Source: Pleurodeles waltl
Taxonomy: Eukaryota; Chordata; Amphibia; Caudata; Salamandridae
DNA: 64,000 nucleotides
NCBI RefSeq assembly: GCF_031143425.1
Contig: NC_090438.1
Coordinates: 757,915,823-757,979,822, forward strand
Reading direction: 5' to 3'
Below, piece after piece: positions 34,320 to 44,999 of this stretch. The first letter of the stretch is position 1, and every line of letters starts with the position of its first letter. The notes beneath the pieces were generated by a model that saw nothing but the letters and a program-made list of their open reading frames with translations, made no database searches and was not told the origin of the DNA. Made by a program: the position numbers and the translations under genes.

Positions 34320-37074
34320 AGGCACAACAAGGGATTCGGAATAACATCATGCCCTCGATCCACTGACACTTTTGAAGCTGCCTACACCTACTTTCATTCT
34401 TCTGACTCTTCTGGCCAGTGTTCTGGTCTGTGCCTGGGGCAGCTCACTACTAGTGGGAAGCCTCTGAGGCTGCCATGCACACCAAAGCAGGCCTGTGGTC
34501 CTGAATTAAGCAGACAAGGAATCCCTCTTGCATACCATACACAATACCTCACTGAGACACGCAGCATACACAAGAGACACACAGCCTTCCAATTTGCTCA
34601 TCTATGAGCAGATGATCACCGGTACGTTTTGTTTGCAGATGTAAAAGACATAGCTGCAAGATCTCTTGTGAGCAACAGTTAAATAAGATTTGTTACTGGT
34701 ATCAAGATTGGCTTTGTAGAGCAAGCAATGGAGAAACAAGGCACACCAGTTGACGCTGATGGCATAACAGAAGCAGTGGCCACCGGAGCACATACGAGGA
34801 AGATATTATGGGTACGTGATACTTTACAGTCAAGCAGAAGTGCCACCAGAGTTCAGGACAAAGCTGCTGCCACTGTGGTAGAACCAAAGCTGCAACTTGT
34901 GTAGATGGTCTACTGGTGTCCTGTGAAGGCATGACAAAGAGACGCTTTGTGGAGCTCTTCTGCTTCGGTCTCCCTTTGTGAGAGGAGGCTGCTTAAAGTT
35001 GTGATTGCTCAATAGAGCACCTGATGAAGGATGACTTTGATGGATTTTCAAATGGTAAGTCTGGACTCCCACATCCTCATGGCCTTCGTGTGTATCAGAC
35101 CAGTGAGGTCACAGGGTTATTGATACCCTATGTGAAGGGCCCATGCACCAAACCCAATACCTGTGCAGGGGTCAGTCATCAATCAGCATTTGTCATACAG
35201 CTAAAAACCCAAGACTTCTGTGGAGATATGATTTCACTCAAAGTTGAAAAAAATAGAACAAAAAAAAAAAAACTGAGGCACTGGCTCTTGTGTCCTAAGA
35301 AGAGGAGAAAAGCTAAGCACTTTGGCGGCTCAAACAGGACCATGTAAGCGCTCTTGATTTCAGTTCATGTGCCCCGCAACGCCGCCACGTATGTCTTAAT
35401 GCAGCGTTACCTTGCTCAGGTAATAATGCAGGAGAAACTCTTTCCAGATATCCAGCCTGGCACTTTGAAAGTGGGTTCATAAAAGAAATGAGAGTCCGTA
35501 TCCACTGGAACCATATTCCACTTCACCATACAAGCTACTAAACAGCCAGTCAATGCCCCACGGTTAATGCAGTAAAGGAATAATATCATTGTACCACGCT
35601 CCACGCTACTTCAGCAACATACTGCTAGCCAGCAAAGTGCATACCAGTCTTCTCACATTAAATACACACAAATTGAAAACGCAGCAGCTACATACAAAAA
35701 ACAGTATTTCCCATAGCACACATGACCAAATCACGCACAATGAAAGAGCAACACACAAATCACTGATGATTCACCTAAAAAAGACAAAATGTAGACTCTG
35801 GTATGTGACGGAATCCTCAAGACCATGATGAGGAGGTACGCGAACTAAGACAGTGTTGAGAGGTTATACCAATGGCAGAATGTGTACCATCTGAATCTCT
35901 ATAGCATAGAACTAAAGATGGCTTCATGCGCAATAATTAATGAGAGCTTATAATTAACAAATCAGTGTCGGCGGTAATGTTGGTGGGATGAATTCACCGT
36001 ATTATCGAAGTTGGAACTATTTCGGTGGCATGAAAGCCACTTGACAATTTGGACTGATACAGGGTATTGCTGTTGCTTTCTTTTATCCGACTAAAAATAT
36101 TTTCCGACAAGCACTTAGAATTATCGTAAACACGTTCTCTAATGTTTATTAAGGTGCACGATGGTATCCTCAGCTTTGTGAATGAGCAGTTTAATAGCTG
36201 TGAGAATAAAACAACGAGACAAAGGCCAAAGCACCCTCTGGCAGTGGTTGCTTTCTCGTGTATATCAATGTGGAAGTGACTGCGGCTGTAGCGAACTTCA
36301 GTTCATCACCTGCAAGCCTTAATATAACATCCATTTCAATGCAGGTGCCGGAAGATGGACTCCAAACAGTATTAAAACTAATACTCTTCAAATAAACCGC
36401 GGAATTAAATTACGATTTTCAAGGTGATTATAGTCAGCAAGATTGGGCGCAGCTCTGCGCCACATAATGTATTATACAATGGAAACCGGGAGTGCTGCAG
36501 GTGCTTCCTCAAGTTCAAAGGACGAGAAAAACTCCGGAAGAGGCAAGGGCTGGAAAATCAGTGACCTCAAACATGGGGAAAACCATCAGCCCACAAGGGC
36601 AAGCACAGAGCTTCATGACCAGTATTATACACACATAACGCTTTACAGATAATTAGCAGAGGGCACTGCTGATATGTTAGAAGCACGCAGGTTTATTGTA
36701 TCACGAATCGGACTTTCGTAATACCCATAAAACATGGTGGAAAAAGAGCGATAGTAAAAAGTCGCAGAGTGTAGGAAAACAATCTAGAATGGTCATTCAC
36801 TGCTTCTGTTTAACTAAAGCAGCGTTTCCATTTGTTAAGCACACTTTAGTTACATGACCTTCGGTGCACCATACATAAAATACAGCAATCGCACAAAACG
36901 TTATACATAAAGCGCCATAAATCGACATTTACGACACATTTTCTTAAATGTGCAGTGACGGGGACAGCGAAGAACAACTTTAAAGGTTGAATCAACTCTT
37001 TTGCTTGAGTAGTCAAAGAAACACCAGTCTCGGAAAAATCCATGATGAGAATAGTCATGTGGAAGCCCAACACC
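33558..37074. other. Unassigned 3.5-kb stretch with one CA microsatellite
   Basis: No known domain, RNA gene or repeat family was recognised. It holds a CA microsatellite (34285-34317) and an A10 run at about 33979. Open frames of up to 107 codons are on both strands with no conserved motif. This is the best candidate in the window for non-repetitive host DNA, but nothing positive supports a gene. Confidence 0.4.
34285..34317. repeat. CA microsatellite
   Basis: About 16 uninterrupted CA units. Confidence 0.95.
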
Positions 37075-37330
37075 CGCAGCAGCTTTCAGGCACCCGCAGT
37101 GGTTAATCTGAGCCGGTGGTACTAGGTGGGACCACCGGCACTCTTTTGAGGACCGGCACTTATTTTTTGTACTCAGACTTTCGCCGAGAGCAAGAGGGAA
37201 ACAAAGGGGCAAAAGAAAGACAGAAAGCCTCGACTCGAAACGGTGACACGAAGAGGAAAGCAGGGATGTAAAGGAAGCCGTAATAAGAGTTAGATAGAGA
37301 GGAGTTGGGAGGGGGCGGGGTGAGGGGAAT
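37075..37330. repeat. Interspersed repeat with a short hairpin
   Basis: GCCGGTGGTACTAGGTGGGACCACCGGC at 37112-37139 forms an 8-bp stem around a 12-base loop. It is followed by GACCGGCACTTATTTTT and a purine-rich tail with GAGA/GGAAA words. The wording resembles short elements I associate with newt genomes. Only one copy is in the window; no A/B box was identified, so I do not call it a SINE. Confidence 0.45.
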
Positions 37331-37949
37331 CAAGAATACACTGCCTTAGTATTCAGCAACCTCTGAGACAGTCATCAGGGGCAGAGGGGATGGCTCTAGC
37401 TAACCTCCAGTAACATTAATTTGGTCACTAGAATGCCCATTGCTACAAGTGTGGGATCACTCCATAGTCCACCCACACCGTTCTTTACCCCCAACTGTTA
37501 GTTTTATGTGAATACAAGAGACAGTTGACTAGTTACAACGAAGGGAGGGCTACGGCTCCTGCTCATTTTCCGAAATGTAAGATGCAAAAGAGCATGATGT
37601 GGGTAAGGAACACCGGGGGATTCTGGCCTCAGTCCATTTGTGTTCTTGCAGGCTCCCTAGATCTTGTTCCAAATTGACACAATGATGTTTCAAAGGGTCA
37701 GACATTTCCAATACCAAGGACCACAGAGATCCTGGAGATCTAATTTCTGCCCAACCGTTCCATTACCAAGTTTGACTCAGTGGTCCTCTAGTGTGTGGCT
37801 TAAGTGCAAGTAACAGTAAGAAGAGGCTATATGAAGGCTACATTTGGATGTTAGATCCTTGAAGGATTTCATGTGTTTGCTTTCTCAGGCATTTCCTAAC
37901 TTTAATCTTTAATTAATTCCCATATCGAAATATATTCAGATGTGCCACA

Positions 37950-39890
37950 TGCAGCAGTGATATTCTGTGCCTTTGAGAAGTTCCAGAGGTGGGTGTATCC
38001 TCCATCTGATCCATCTCAGAGCACAGAGCCAGCAGTTTGTAAGGATTCTTGTGATCAAGGGTAGTGTATATGGTATGTACAAGCTAGAGATTCAGTTCAG
38101 TAGCCCTAGTCTCTCTAGGTCAAGTGCGTTGGTCAGGTCACTCCCATCCCCAAAATCAAGTCATTGTCCGGAATCAGCAGCACAATCCAGTTTTATAGTT
38201 AGATGTCTGCTATCCATTGGCACCACCATATGGGGGCTGCACATATTTATGAAACAAAGACCTCTGTAGGTTGCTATCCCTGATGCAGTAGCTCAAGGAG
38301 GACAGCAGACCAGTGAAAAAGCTGGAAGTTATTTTATATGGGTAGTTTAGCAATGTGTATAGGAGTCAGAGAAGTGTGATCATTTTGAACAATGCTCTAC
38401 TGCCTATTTTAGGCAATGGGAAAGTACTCCAGGTATCAGTGTCCCACCACACTTGATGAAGCGCCAGACTCATTTTAGATGGCTTTTAGGATTCTGTGCA
38501 CTTTGCCACTGCTGACCAGTGCTAAAGTGCAGGTGCTCTGTACTCTAAAACATGTTAACACTGGCTTCTCCACAATTTGCATATTTAAGTACTTGTAAAT
38601 CCCTAGTATAGAGCAGTAGGTATGCCCAGGGCATGTAAATTAAATGCTACTAGTGGGCCTGCAGCACTGAGTCTGAAAATGGCACTTTTAGAAAGTTGCC
38701 ATTTTCTTACTTTGACCATTCTGTACCTTAGCCTGTCTCTGAATGCACGTCTGTTCTGGGTGACAGCTACACTTTGTGAATTCCCTCTAGACAGCCAAAA
38801 ACACAAGACACGCAACTGCATCTGCATTCATATGCATACTGATGGGTCTTCCTGGGCTGAAGGAAGTGGAGGGATTAGCACTTACACTTCAATAGGTGGT
38901 GTCCTGTCTCCACACAAAGGACTTATTACCCCCTAGAGGTAGCCTGGCAGACAGGGCTAGATTAAAAGGGACCCTTGGGCACTCCAGAGAACACCTTTGA
39001 AGTATTCCCTAGAGACATTATCGTAATTTCCTAAGCAGGAGTACCCACATCTGTTCTTAAGCACTCTGATTCCCCCTAAGAATGAGCTAATAGTTTTGAA
39101 TGAGCTAATGGTCTTTGCATAACGCTGAGATACTGATTTAATTTTTGTTGTACTGGTCTGACTTTAAATAGATAAAGTTGTGTTCTACAAATATTTTACA
39201 CATTGGCTCTTAAGTTAAGCCTAACTGCTCTGTGCCAAACTACCAGTGGGTGAGCACAAGTTAATTCAGGTTGCATATCTGACTTACCCTGACTAGGACA
39301 GTGGTCCCTACATGGACAGAGTTCATATCTCCGCCAACTTGAGACCCAATTTCTAACAGGGAACGTTACATAGTCTTCTCCTGGCTTACTCAGATTCCGG
39401 GTGAATTTCTGTAAATCTGATTGATCTGTAAGATTTGCATTATTCTTGGTAGATTGTACTTATGTTTCTAAACAAAGAGATGCATGGCATTGGCATAAAG
39501 AGATACACTATCCTCTTAGCTGTTCTCCCATTTAATCCCCAAAACCTGAGCATCTTATATGATCCATTCTGCAAGTTGGTTAACTACTAGTGCAAATAGA
39601 AGATGGTATAGTGGGTATCGCTAGTGAGTGCCCTGCTCTACGGGGACATAGGTGGAGGGGTGAAGGTGGGGATGAGGTCAGGAAAAGTATGCCACTGATG
39701 CAGACTTGGGCTCATGGGCGGGGTATAGGACCTCAATGTATCTGAAGAGTGGGTCAAAGTTCATTTTGTTCCACACTTGGTGAAGAAAAGGCTATTTTAT
39801 AAAGTTATAGGCTGTTTCAAATTCCACCAGGATCAGTGCACTAGCGTCTCAAAGATAATCTATTCCTGATAATGTCATATGCACCCACCT
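37950..39890 (-). pseudogene. L1-like ORF2 remnant (RT and thumb)
   Basis: From 39850 leftward: LVEFETAYNFIK (consensus FDAEKAFD), FNFDPLFRYIEVLY-like segment, then EQGTH, stop, RYPLYHLLFAL (consensus RQGTRQGCPLSPLLFAL), VLGIKWENS, and SVSLYANAMHLFV where ISLYADDxLLxV carries the active site; DD is lost. Across the interruption, DTWSTFPLPKIGSRALFKM and then LLYTLLNYPYKITSSFF match the L1 thumb region. Many stops are present. Confidence 0.72.
38423..39358 (-). mobile_element. Non-coding repeat inserted in the L1 (TG...-type end, 5-bp duplication)
   Basis: On the minus strand the element begins TGTTAGAAATTGGGTCTC at 39358. GGGAA occurs on both sides (38418-38422 and 39359-39363), and L1 sequence resumes in register on each side. 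The distal end reads GGAGTACT rather than ending in CA, so a few terminal bases may be lost. There is no coding capacity. It is probably a relative of the elements at 31161 and about 48919. Confidence 0.62.
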
Positions 39891-40255
39891 GAGGCAGTGA
39901 TGAACAAGTTACTCAACTTTGGTAATGCGTTATCTGGTAGGGACTCTTTCTAGCCCAGGATTCCTTATTTTAGAATTACCCCCAAGGGACATACTGGATC
40001 CCAAAAAAGTCTTGGGCAGTATCTTTGCGCACCAGCAGGTGGCTTTGTTCGGCACTGTCAGTGACTGAAATTATGTACATGGTGCCTTTACAGGTGCCAC
40101 CCCAGTGCACTAACCTCAGTTTTGTCACTATTCTTCCCATGCCAGAAGCACAGACCCATACTAGGTAGTGTGAACCAGTGTGCCAGAGTGAGGTCCTCAG
40201 GGACCTCTTTAGATGGATTTGACAGACTGCAGAGTGAGTAGGATGGAGGGTGGGC

Positions 40256-40370
40256 GGTAAGGAATCTACTGCTAGATAGTCTCTACCAGATACGCCATTA
40301 CCAAAGGTAATTTGTTTATATGACAGAGACTTTTAGCCACAGATTCCTTATCTTACAATAGATACCAAAG
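40256..40370. repeat. DIRS F internal complementary region
   Basis: AAGGAATCTACTGCTAGATA, CCATTACCAAAGGTAATTTG and ATGACAGAGACTTTTAGCC occur in order. The reverse complement joins a GTCTCTGTCAT edge to ATAAACAAATTACCTTTGG. The latter matches the F left edge at 39900 (ATGAACAAGTTAC...CTTTGGTAATG). Confidence 0.75.
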
Positions 40371-40399
40371 CAATGTGTCCCCAGAGGGGGGTCTGCTGA

Positions 40400-41400
40400 C
40401 TGTCCAAGCAGTACTGCTCGGTGAACGTGTGCAGCGATGCCCACATAGCTGCCTAAAAGATATTCAAGAGAGGCACTCCATGAGCTAACGCAGTGGTTGC
40501 AGCTTTGGCTCTGGTGGAATGAGCCTGAAAGCCCCCAGAGGGTTGCTTCTTGGTCAGTGAGTAGCAGATCTTTTTGCAGAGGACAATCCACCTAGATATG
40601 GTTCTCATTTGCACCGGTTTGCCTCTCTTTGTTCCAACAAACCTACAAAGAGTTGATCATCCACCAGGAAGACCTTAAAAGAATCAATTTAGAACTATAG
40701 TGCTCTTTTTGGATACAGACGGTGGAGTCTCTTCGTGTTTGGCAGGGTGAGGTAGAGCGAACAAAGTCAGCAATGTAATTTTCTTTCCGATGTGAAAGCA
40801 TGTACCAAATTTGGTAGGAAGGAGGCACGTGTTCTGAGGACCAATTTGTCCAGAAAGAAGGTCATGTACAGATGGTTGACAGAAACCACCTGCATCTTAC
40901 TAACCATCCTGGCAGAAGTAATTGCTGCTGGAAAGACTGTTTTGATGGTGTGTAGTCTTAGAGGGCACCTGTGCATGAACTCAAAAGGTGCACACACCAG
41001 GAAATTAAGAACTAAATTAAGCTCCCTTTATGGCATCAGAAAAGGAGCAAGAGGAAACGTGTTGAAAACCTTTCAGGAATCATGTCCAAACAGTGACTTG
41101 AGCAGAGAGGGTTGATCCAGCTACTGCAAGAATGCCAAGATGGGCGAATGGCACCCTTTAACGGTGCTCAAAACAAGGCCTTGCTGGGCGAGGGATAAAG
41201 CAAACAGGGGAACATCAGTTAAAGATGCAGACAGGGGATCACTGGATTTGGTATTACACCAGGCGACAAATTTGTCCCATCTGCAGGCATGTACAGTTTT
41301 AGTGGAAGGGTGCCTGGCTGCTAAGATGACATCACACACTTCAGAAGGCAGGTCGAAAACTCTCAGCTGTCGTTGCTCAATATCCACAGCATGGAGGTCT
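40400..41400 (-). pseudogene. DIRS F tyrosine recombinase, inactive
   Basis: The 89-codon frame at 41387-41121 covers the core-binding region: VILAARHPSTKTVHACRWDK, then FVAWCNTKSSDP and VPLFALSLAQQGLVLSTVKG. Box I reads SARMVSKMQ where SARRVSELQ is expected, so the catalytic Arg is Met. The HxxR box is intact (AHSTRAKA, about 40520). The Tyr block reads WASLHTFTEQYC at about 40440, but a stop precedes it. This is a typical DIRS YR with at least one essential residue lost. Confidence 0.75.
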
Positions 41401-41698
41401 AGAGTAAGCAGGTTTGATTGCCGAACCCTGCCCTGCTGCTGAGACAGGAAATCCTCTCAAAGAAGCAGCCTGATCAGAGGAACAATAAAATGCTCTCCTT
41501 CCCCAATCCCGAGCTAAAAAAATGACTTGGGCCCGGTCTTTTCTGATCTTCTTGAGAACTCTGGGCAGGAATGGTATCAAAGGGAAGGCATACAGGAAGC
41601 CTGAGCTCCAATCAAGATGAAATGCACCATCTCCGGTTGGAGAAGCCATCCGAGATCCACAAGGCATCTCTAGCCGAGTTTGTCCATCCTGGTGTTTA
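41401..41698 (-). pseudogene. DIRS F RNase H tail, left of the G insertion
   Basis: A 122-codon frame (41745-41377, partly running into G) contains LDWSSGFLYAFPLIPFLPRV then LKKIRKDRAQVIFLARDWGR, the conserved segment between RNase H and YR. The sequence stops matching exactly at 41698, where G begins, and continues at 47124. Confidence 0.72.
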
Positions 41699-42005
41699 AT
41701 GACCAAGTTATTTACCTTTGGTAACAAATTATCTAGCAGAGACAATATCTAGCTGCATATTCCTTACCTTTTCTGTGCAGCGTCGTTGACACAAAGTGGC
41801 GTCACAGTCACCTATATAGGCATCACCCAGGCAAGCAGACGTCAGTTACTTTTCACAACTTTCCATGCCAGAAGCACAGAGCAATGAAGTGCACTGACAT
41901 TTGTGTCTCCAAACTACAGCCCTGAAAGGGATCATCCCGATTCCTACGAATCTGTCCGCAGAGCAGGGATGAATGGGTGGGTCTGTAAGAATTCTGCAGC
42001 TAGAC
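41699..42005 (+). repeat. DIRS G left terminal inverted repeat
   Basis: It begins ATGACCAAGTTATTTACC, then CAGAGACAATATCTAGCTGC. It contains a TATA-like CCTATATAGG at 41811 and CAGACGTCAGTTAC. Compared with the right TIR (46850-47123, minus) it lacks a roughly 70-bp block around CAGGGGTCAGACTGGATTC. Confidence 0.8.
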
Positions 42006-42100
42006 ATTGCCTCTACCAGATCATTTGTAACTGAAGGTAAGTAACTTGTTTATCTGATAGAGACATTTAGCTGCAGATTCCTTACCTTTGAATAGATATC
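41985..42100. repeat. DIRS G internal complementary region
   Basis: GCAGCTAGACATTGCCTCTA, GAAGGTAAGTAACTTGTTTA and TCTGATAGAGACATTTAGC occur in order. Its reverse complement has GTCTCTATCAG (exactly the G right edge ending at 47123) directly followed by ATAAACAAGTTACTTACC (the G left edge starting at 41699, ATGACCAAGTTATTTACC). Both edges are independently fixed by the nesting in F, so the match is direct support for a circle-junction origin of the ICR. Confidence 0.88.
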
Positions 42101-42179
42101 CAAGCAATACCGTCCCGAGCAGAGGGCTGCAGACTAATTTTCTAAACTAGAAAGTCCTCTAGGACCGAACAGGAGAAAT

Positions 42180-43190
42180 GCCCATCCATACAGACTTGAT
42201 TGGCACTGTCATTTGGCAAACATTGCAGGGATGCCCTCGCTGCTGCCTGACAGATGTCCAGGACTGGGACTTCACTTGCCAATGCCTTGGTTGAAGCCTT
42301 TCCCCTTGTGGGATGAGCCCTTAAGCCCTCAGGAGGCTGTTTCTTGGCCAGAGCTTAGCAAATTTGAAAACAGTGAACAACTCAGCGTGAAATTATTAGT
42401 TACTGTAGTTCCTGACTTTTCTTTGCTCCAACATACCCCACAAAGAGTTGGTTGTCCACCCGGAATTGTTATGTGCGGTCAATGTAGAGCAACAGCACTT
42501 ATTTTAGGTCCAGATGGTGGAGTCACTCCTCTTCTTTAGAGGAGTGTGGAGGAGCATAAAAGGTGGGCAACGTGACTGATTTTCACAAATGGAATGGGAT
42601 CACCATCTTTGGAAGGAAACATGCCCTCGTGCGAAGCACAACTTTGTCTGGAAAAGCAGTCAAATAGGGAGGCTTGGATCACAAAGCCTGAATCTCACTC
42701 ACTCCCCTGGCAGGTGATATTGCAACTAGAAAGGCTTCCTTGATGGTAAGCAGCAAGAGGTGACAATTGTGCACTGGCTTGAAAGGAGCACACAGGAGAG
42801 GTAGGTGAGGTCCAACTGAGGTATGATAAAGTATGATAAAGGGCAAAGGGGGAAACATATGTACAAGCACTTTTAGAAGCATATTTACAGGAGGGGATTT
42901 AAATAAACAGGGCTGGTCAGGCAGCAGCAGGAAGGCGGACATAGCAGAGAGACTACCCTTAAGAGTACCCAGAGCCCTGCTGGGCAGGGGTGAGAACAAA
43001 CAGAAGAATATCAGAAAGAGAGGCAGAAAGAGGGTCGATAGACTTATGTACAGTATTTCACAAATTTCTTCCTTCGGCAAGTGTTTAGTCTTGATAAAGG
43101 GACGCCAGGCTGCAATAATGACATTAGACTTCGGGAAGGAGGTCGAAGGCTGTCAACTGTTGCCGCTAAATCTCTACGCAAGAAGTCAGA
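42180..43190 (-). pseudogene. DIRS G tyrosine recombinase, inactive
   Basis: A 133-codon frame (43080-42679) holds the core-binding domain, with ALGTLKGSLSAMSAFLLLPD, PCLFKSPPVN and LLTIKEAFLVAISPARGVSE. Box I is ARGVSE where ARRVSE is expected, so the Arg is Gly. HxxR is kept as AHPTRGKA (about 42310). The Tyr region reads ICQAAARASLQCLPND in place of the WASLHTFxxxY block, so the His/Trp and nucleophile Tyr are not recognisable. This copy could not catalyse integration now. Confidence 0.75.
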
Positions 43191-44300
43191 GTTGACAGTT
43201 TCGGGTGGAGGACCCGCTCCTAATGCTGCAGCAGAAGATCCTCCCGAAGTGGTAGCCTGATCGGAGGATCGATGCCCATTTCCAGAAGCTCGGGATACCA
43301 GGCTCTTTGTCCTCAGTCCGGAGCCAAAAGGATGACATGGGGCAGGTCGTTCATGATTCTCTTGGGAACTTTGGGCAAAAATGCTATGAGCAGAAAGGCG
43401 TGTAGGAGGCTTGAACTCCACTTGAGAGGAAAAGTGTTTCCGAGCGATATTGTCGCCTTGGAAACTCCAATGTGCAAAACTGCTGACATTGAGCATTGTC
43501 TTTGGAGGCAAACAGATCTAACCAAGGCTCTCCCCACTGCCGAAAGAGTCCTTGAGCCACCACCGAATGGAGACACCACTTGTGATCTGCTAGGGATTGG
43601 CGGTTGAGTTCATCCATCCCTGCGTTCAAAAAACCTGCCAGGTGTTGAACCACCAACGTTATGTCCTGCTGTTCCAGCCATGTCCCAAGACGCAGGGCCT
43701 CTTGACAAAGGGTCTATGACCCCACCCCGCTTATTGCGGTACCACATTGCGGTGGTGTTGTCTTGTGAGCACCTGCACTATCTTCCCCTTGACAGAGGGA
43801 AGAAAAGCTTTCAATGTCAGCTGGATTGCACAGAGCTCCATCAAGCTGATGCGGAGTCCAGATCCCGCTGGAGACCAGAGTCCTCTGTTCTTCACCTCTC
43901 CCAGATGGCCGGCCCACCCCAGGAGTGATGCATCCGTCACTAGTATCAGACCTGGTTGGGGAAGGGAAAGGAGTCTGCCTTTGACCCAATTCACCGCTGC
44001 AGGTTTTTTGCAGTCCCCTTCGAGACCTGGACCATGTCGGAGAGATACCCCTGATGCTGCACCAACTGGAACTTCAGGTCCCCCTGCAGAGCCTGCATAT
44101 TCCATCTGGCATGATTCACTAACAGGATGCAGGAGATCATGAGGCCCACCAGCCTCAGAGTCAGTCTCACCGAAATCCAGGACAGAGGCTGAAACATCAA
44201 TATCATAGGTTGAATATCCAGGACTCTCAGCTCGGGAGGATAAGCCCAAAACTGCACTGTGTCCTGAAATGCTCATATTAAAGGGAGCGTCTGAGAAGGA
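43190..44300 (-). pseudogene. DIRS G RNase H and linker, frameshifted
   Basis: A 181-codon frame (44276-43731) contains LILVTDASLLGWAGHLGEVK (first catalytic Asp) and ISLMELCAIQLTLKAFLPS (catalytic Glu). It then shifts: the third block DNTTAMWYRNK lies one base out of frame at about 43750-43770. An extra base in ACAAGACAAC explains this; otherwise the D, E and D are all kept. The tail at 43656-43384 reads WGEPWLDLFASKDNAQCQQF, then PKVPKRIMNDLPHVILLAPD in an overlapping frame. Confidence 0.75.
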
Positions 44301-44357
44301 TTCAGGTGTGACTTCAGCATGTTTATGGTGAACCCTAGCAAATGCAGGAGGTCCGCC

Positions 44358-44800
44358 TTAGTGTGGAGGTGCATTCAATAACCAGTGGTCAAGATAGGGA
44401 AAGACTGACAACGTAAATCTCTGCAGCTGAGCTGCAACCACTGCCATCAGCTGCTGAACCCGAGAGGCACTTGTAAGGCCAAAAGGAAGCACAGTGAACT
44501 GAAAATGCTTGTGGCCTGCCTTCAACAACAGGTAATGTCTGTGGGCCGGCAGGATGGGAATATGGAAATATGCTTCCTGAAAGTCCAATGCTACCAACCA
44601 GTCGCCTTGAACTAGGGCAGACAAGACCTGAGCTAAAGTGAGCATCTTGAATTTCTCCTTCTTGAGGAAGAGATTCCTAGGTCTAAAATGGGTCAAAGAC
44701 CTTTGTTCTTTTTGGGCAGCAAAGTAGCAGGGATAGCAACTACTGCCTACTTCTGGTATCAGAAACCCTTTCTATGACCCCCCTGGCCAAAAGAGCACTA
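44358..44800 (-). pseudogene. DIRS G reverse transcriptase, active site mutated
   Basis: A 112-codon frame (44696-44358) reads FKMLTLAQVLSALVQGDW, LDFQEAYFHIPILPAHRHYL (the first Asp block has become Glu: DFQEAYF for DLQDAYF), HKHFQFTVLPFGLTSASRV and LSVFPYLDHWLLNA. The YLDD site reads YLDH. Upstream RT sequence (44800-44700) is in another frame. So two of the three catalytic acidic positions are changed, including one conservative Asp-to-Glu. Confidence 0.82.
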
Positions 44801-44999
44801 ACTTACTCTCTAAGTAAGGATAGCTGATCCTCCGCCAGCCCTTCCTGAGTTGACGCATAGGTGGAAGACCAGATTCAAAGGAGAAGGAGAAGCCCTCCTT
44901 CCCCTAAAGGATCTGCAAGACTCATTTGTCTGATGTAATGGACTGCCAGTGGAGAAGATGTTGGATTCTCCCTTCAACTGGGTACCCATGGTCTTGTAT

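Larger units (their letters stand above)
37500..39890 (-). mobile_element. L1-like LINE, decayed, interrupted (minus strand)
   Basis: Minus-strand RT sequence begins next to DIRS F (39890) and runs to 39364. It is interrupted by a repeat at 38423-39358 and resumes at 38417 with later ORF2 sequence, fading by about 37500. DIRS F starts exactly where the L1 reading stops, so F probably inserted into this L1. Confidence 0.72.

Noticed and set aside
35024..35347. 107-codon plus frame ending in Lys-rich sequence
   Set aside because: The Lys run comes from an A-rich tract, and there is no conserved motif or flanking gene structure.
33558..37074. Possible host exons in the least repetitive stretch
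   Set aside because: No frame carries a recognisable domain, and I could not find frames with paired splice signals and matching phase.
37112..37139. Hairpin GCCGGTGG...CCACCGGC as an RNA gene or terminator
   Set aside because: It is a short stem within a dispersed repeat; nothing else supports an RNA gene.
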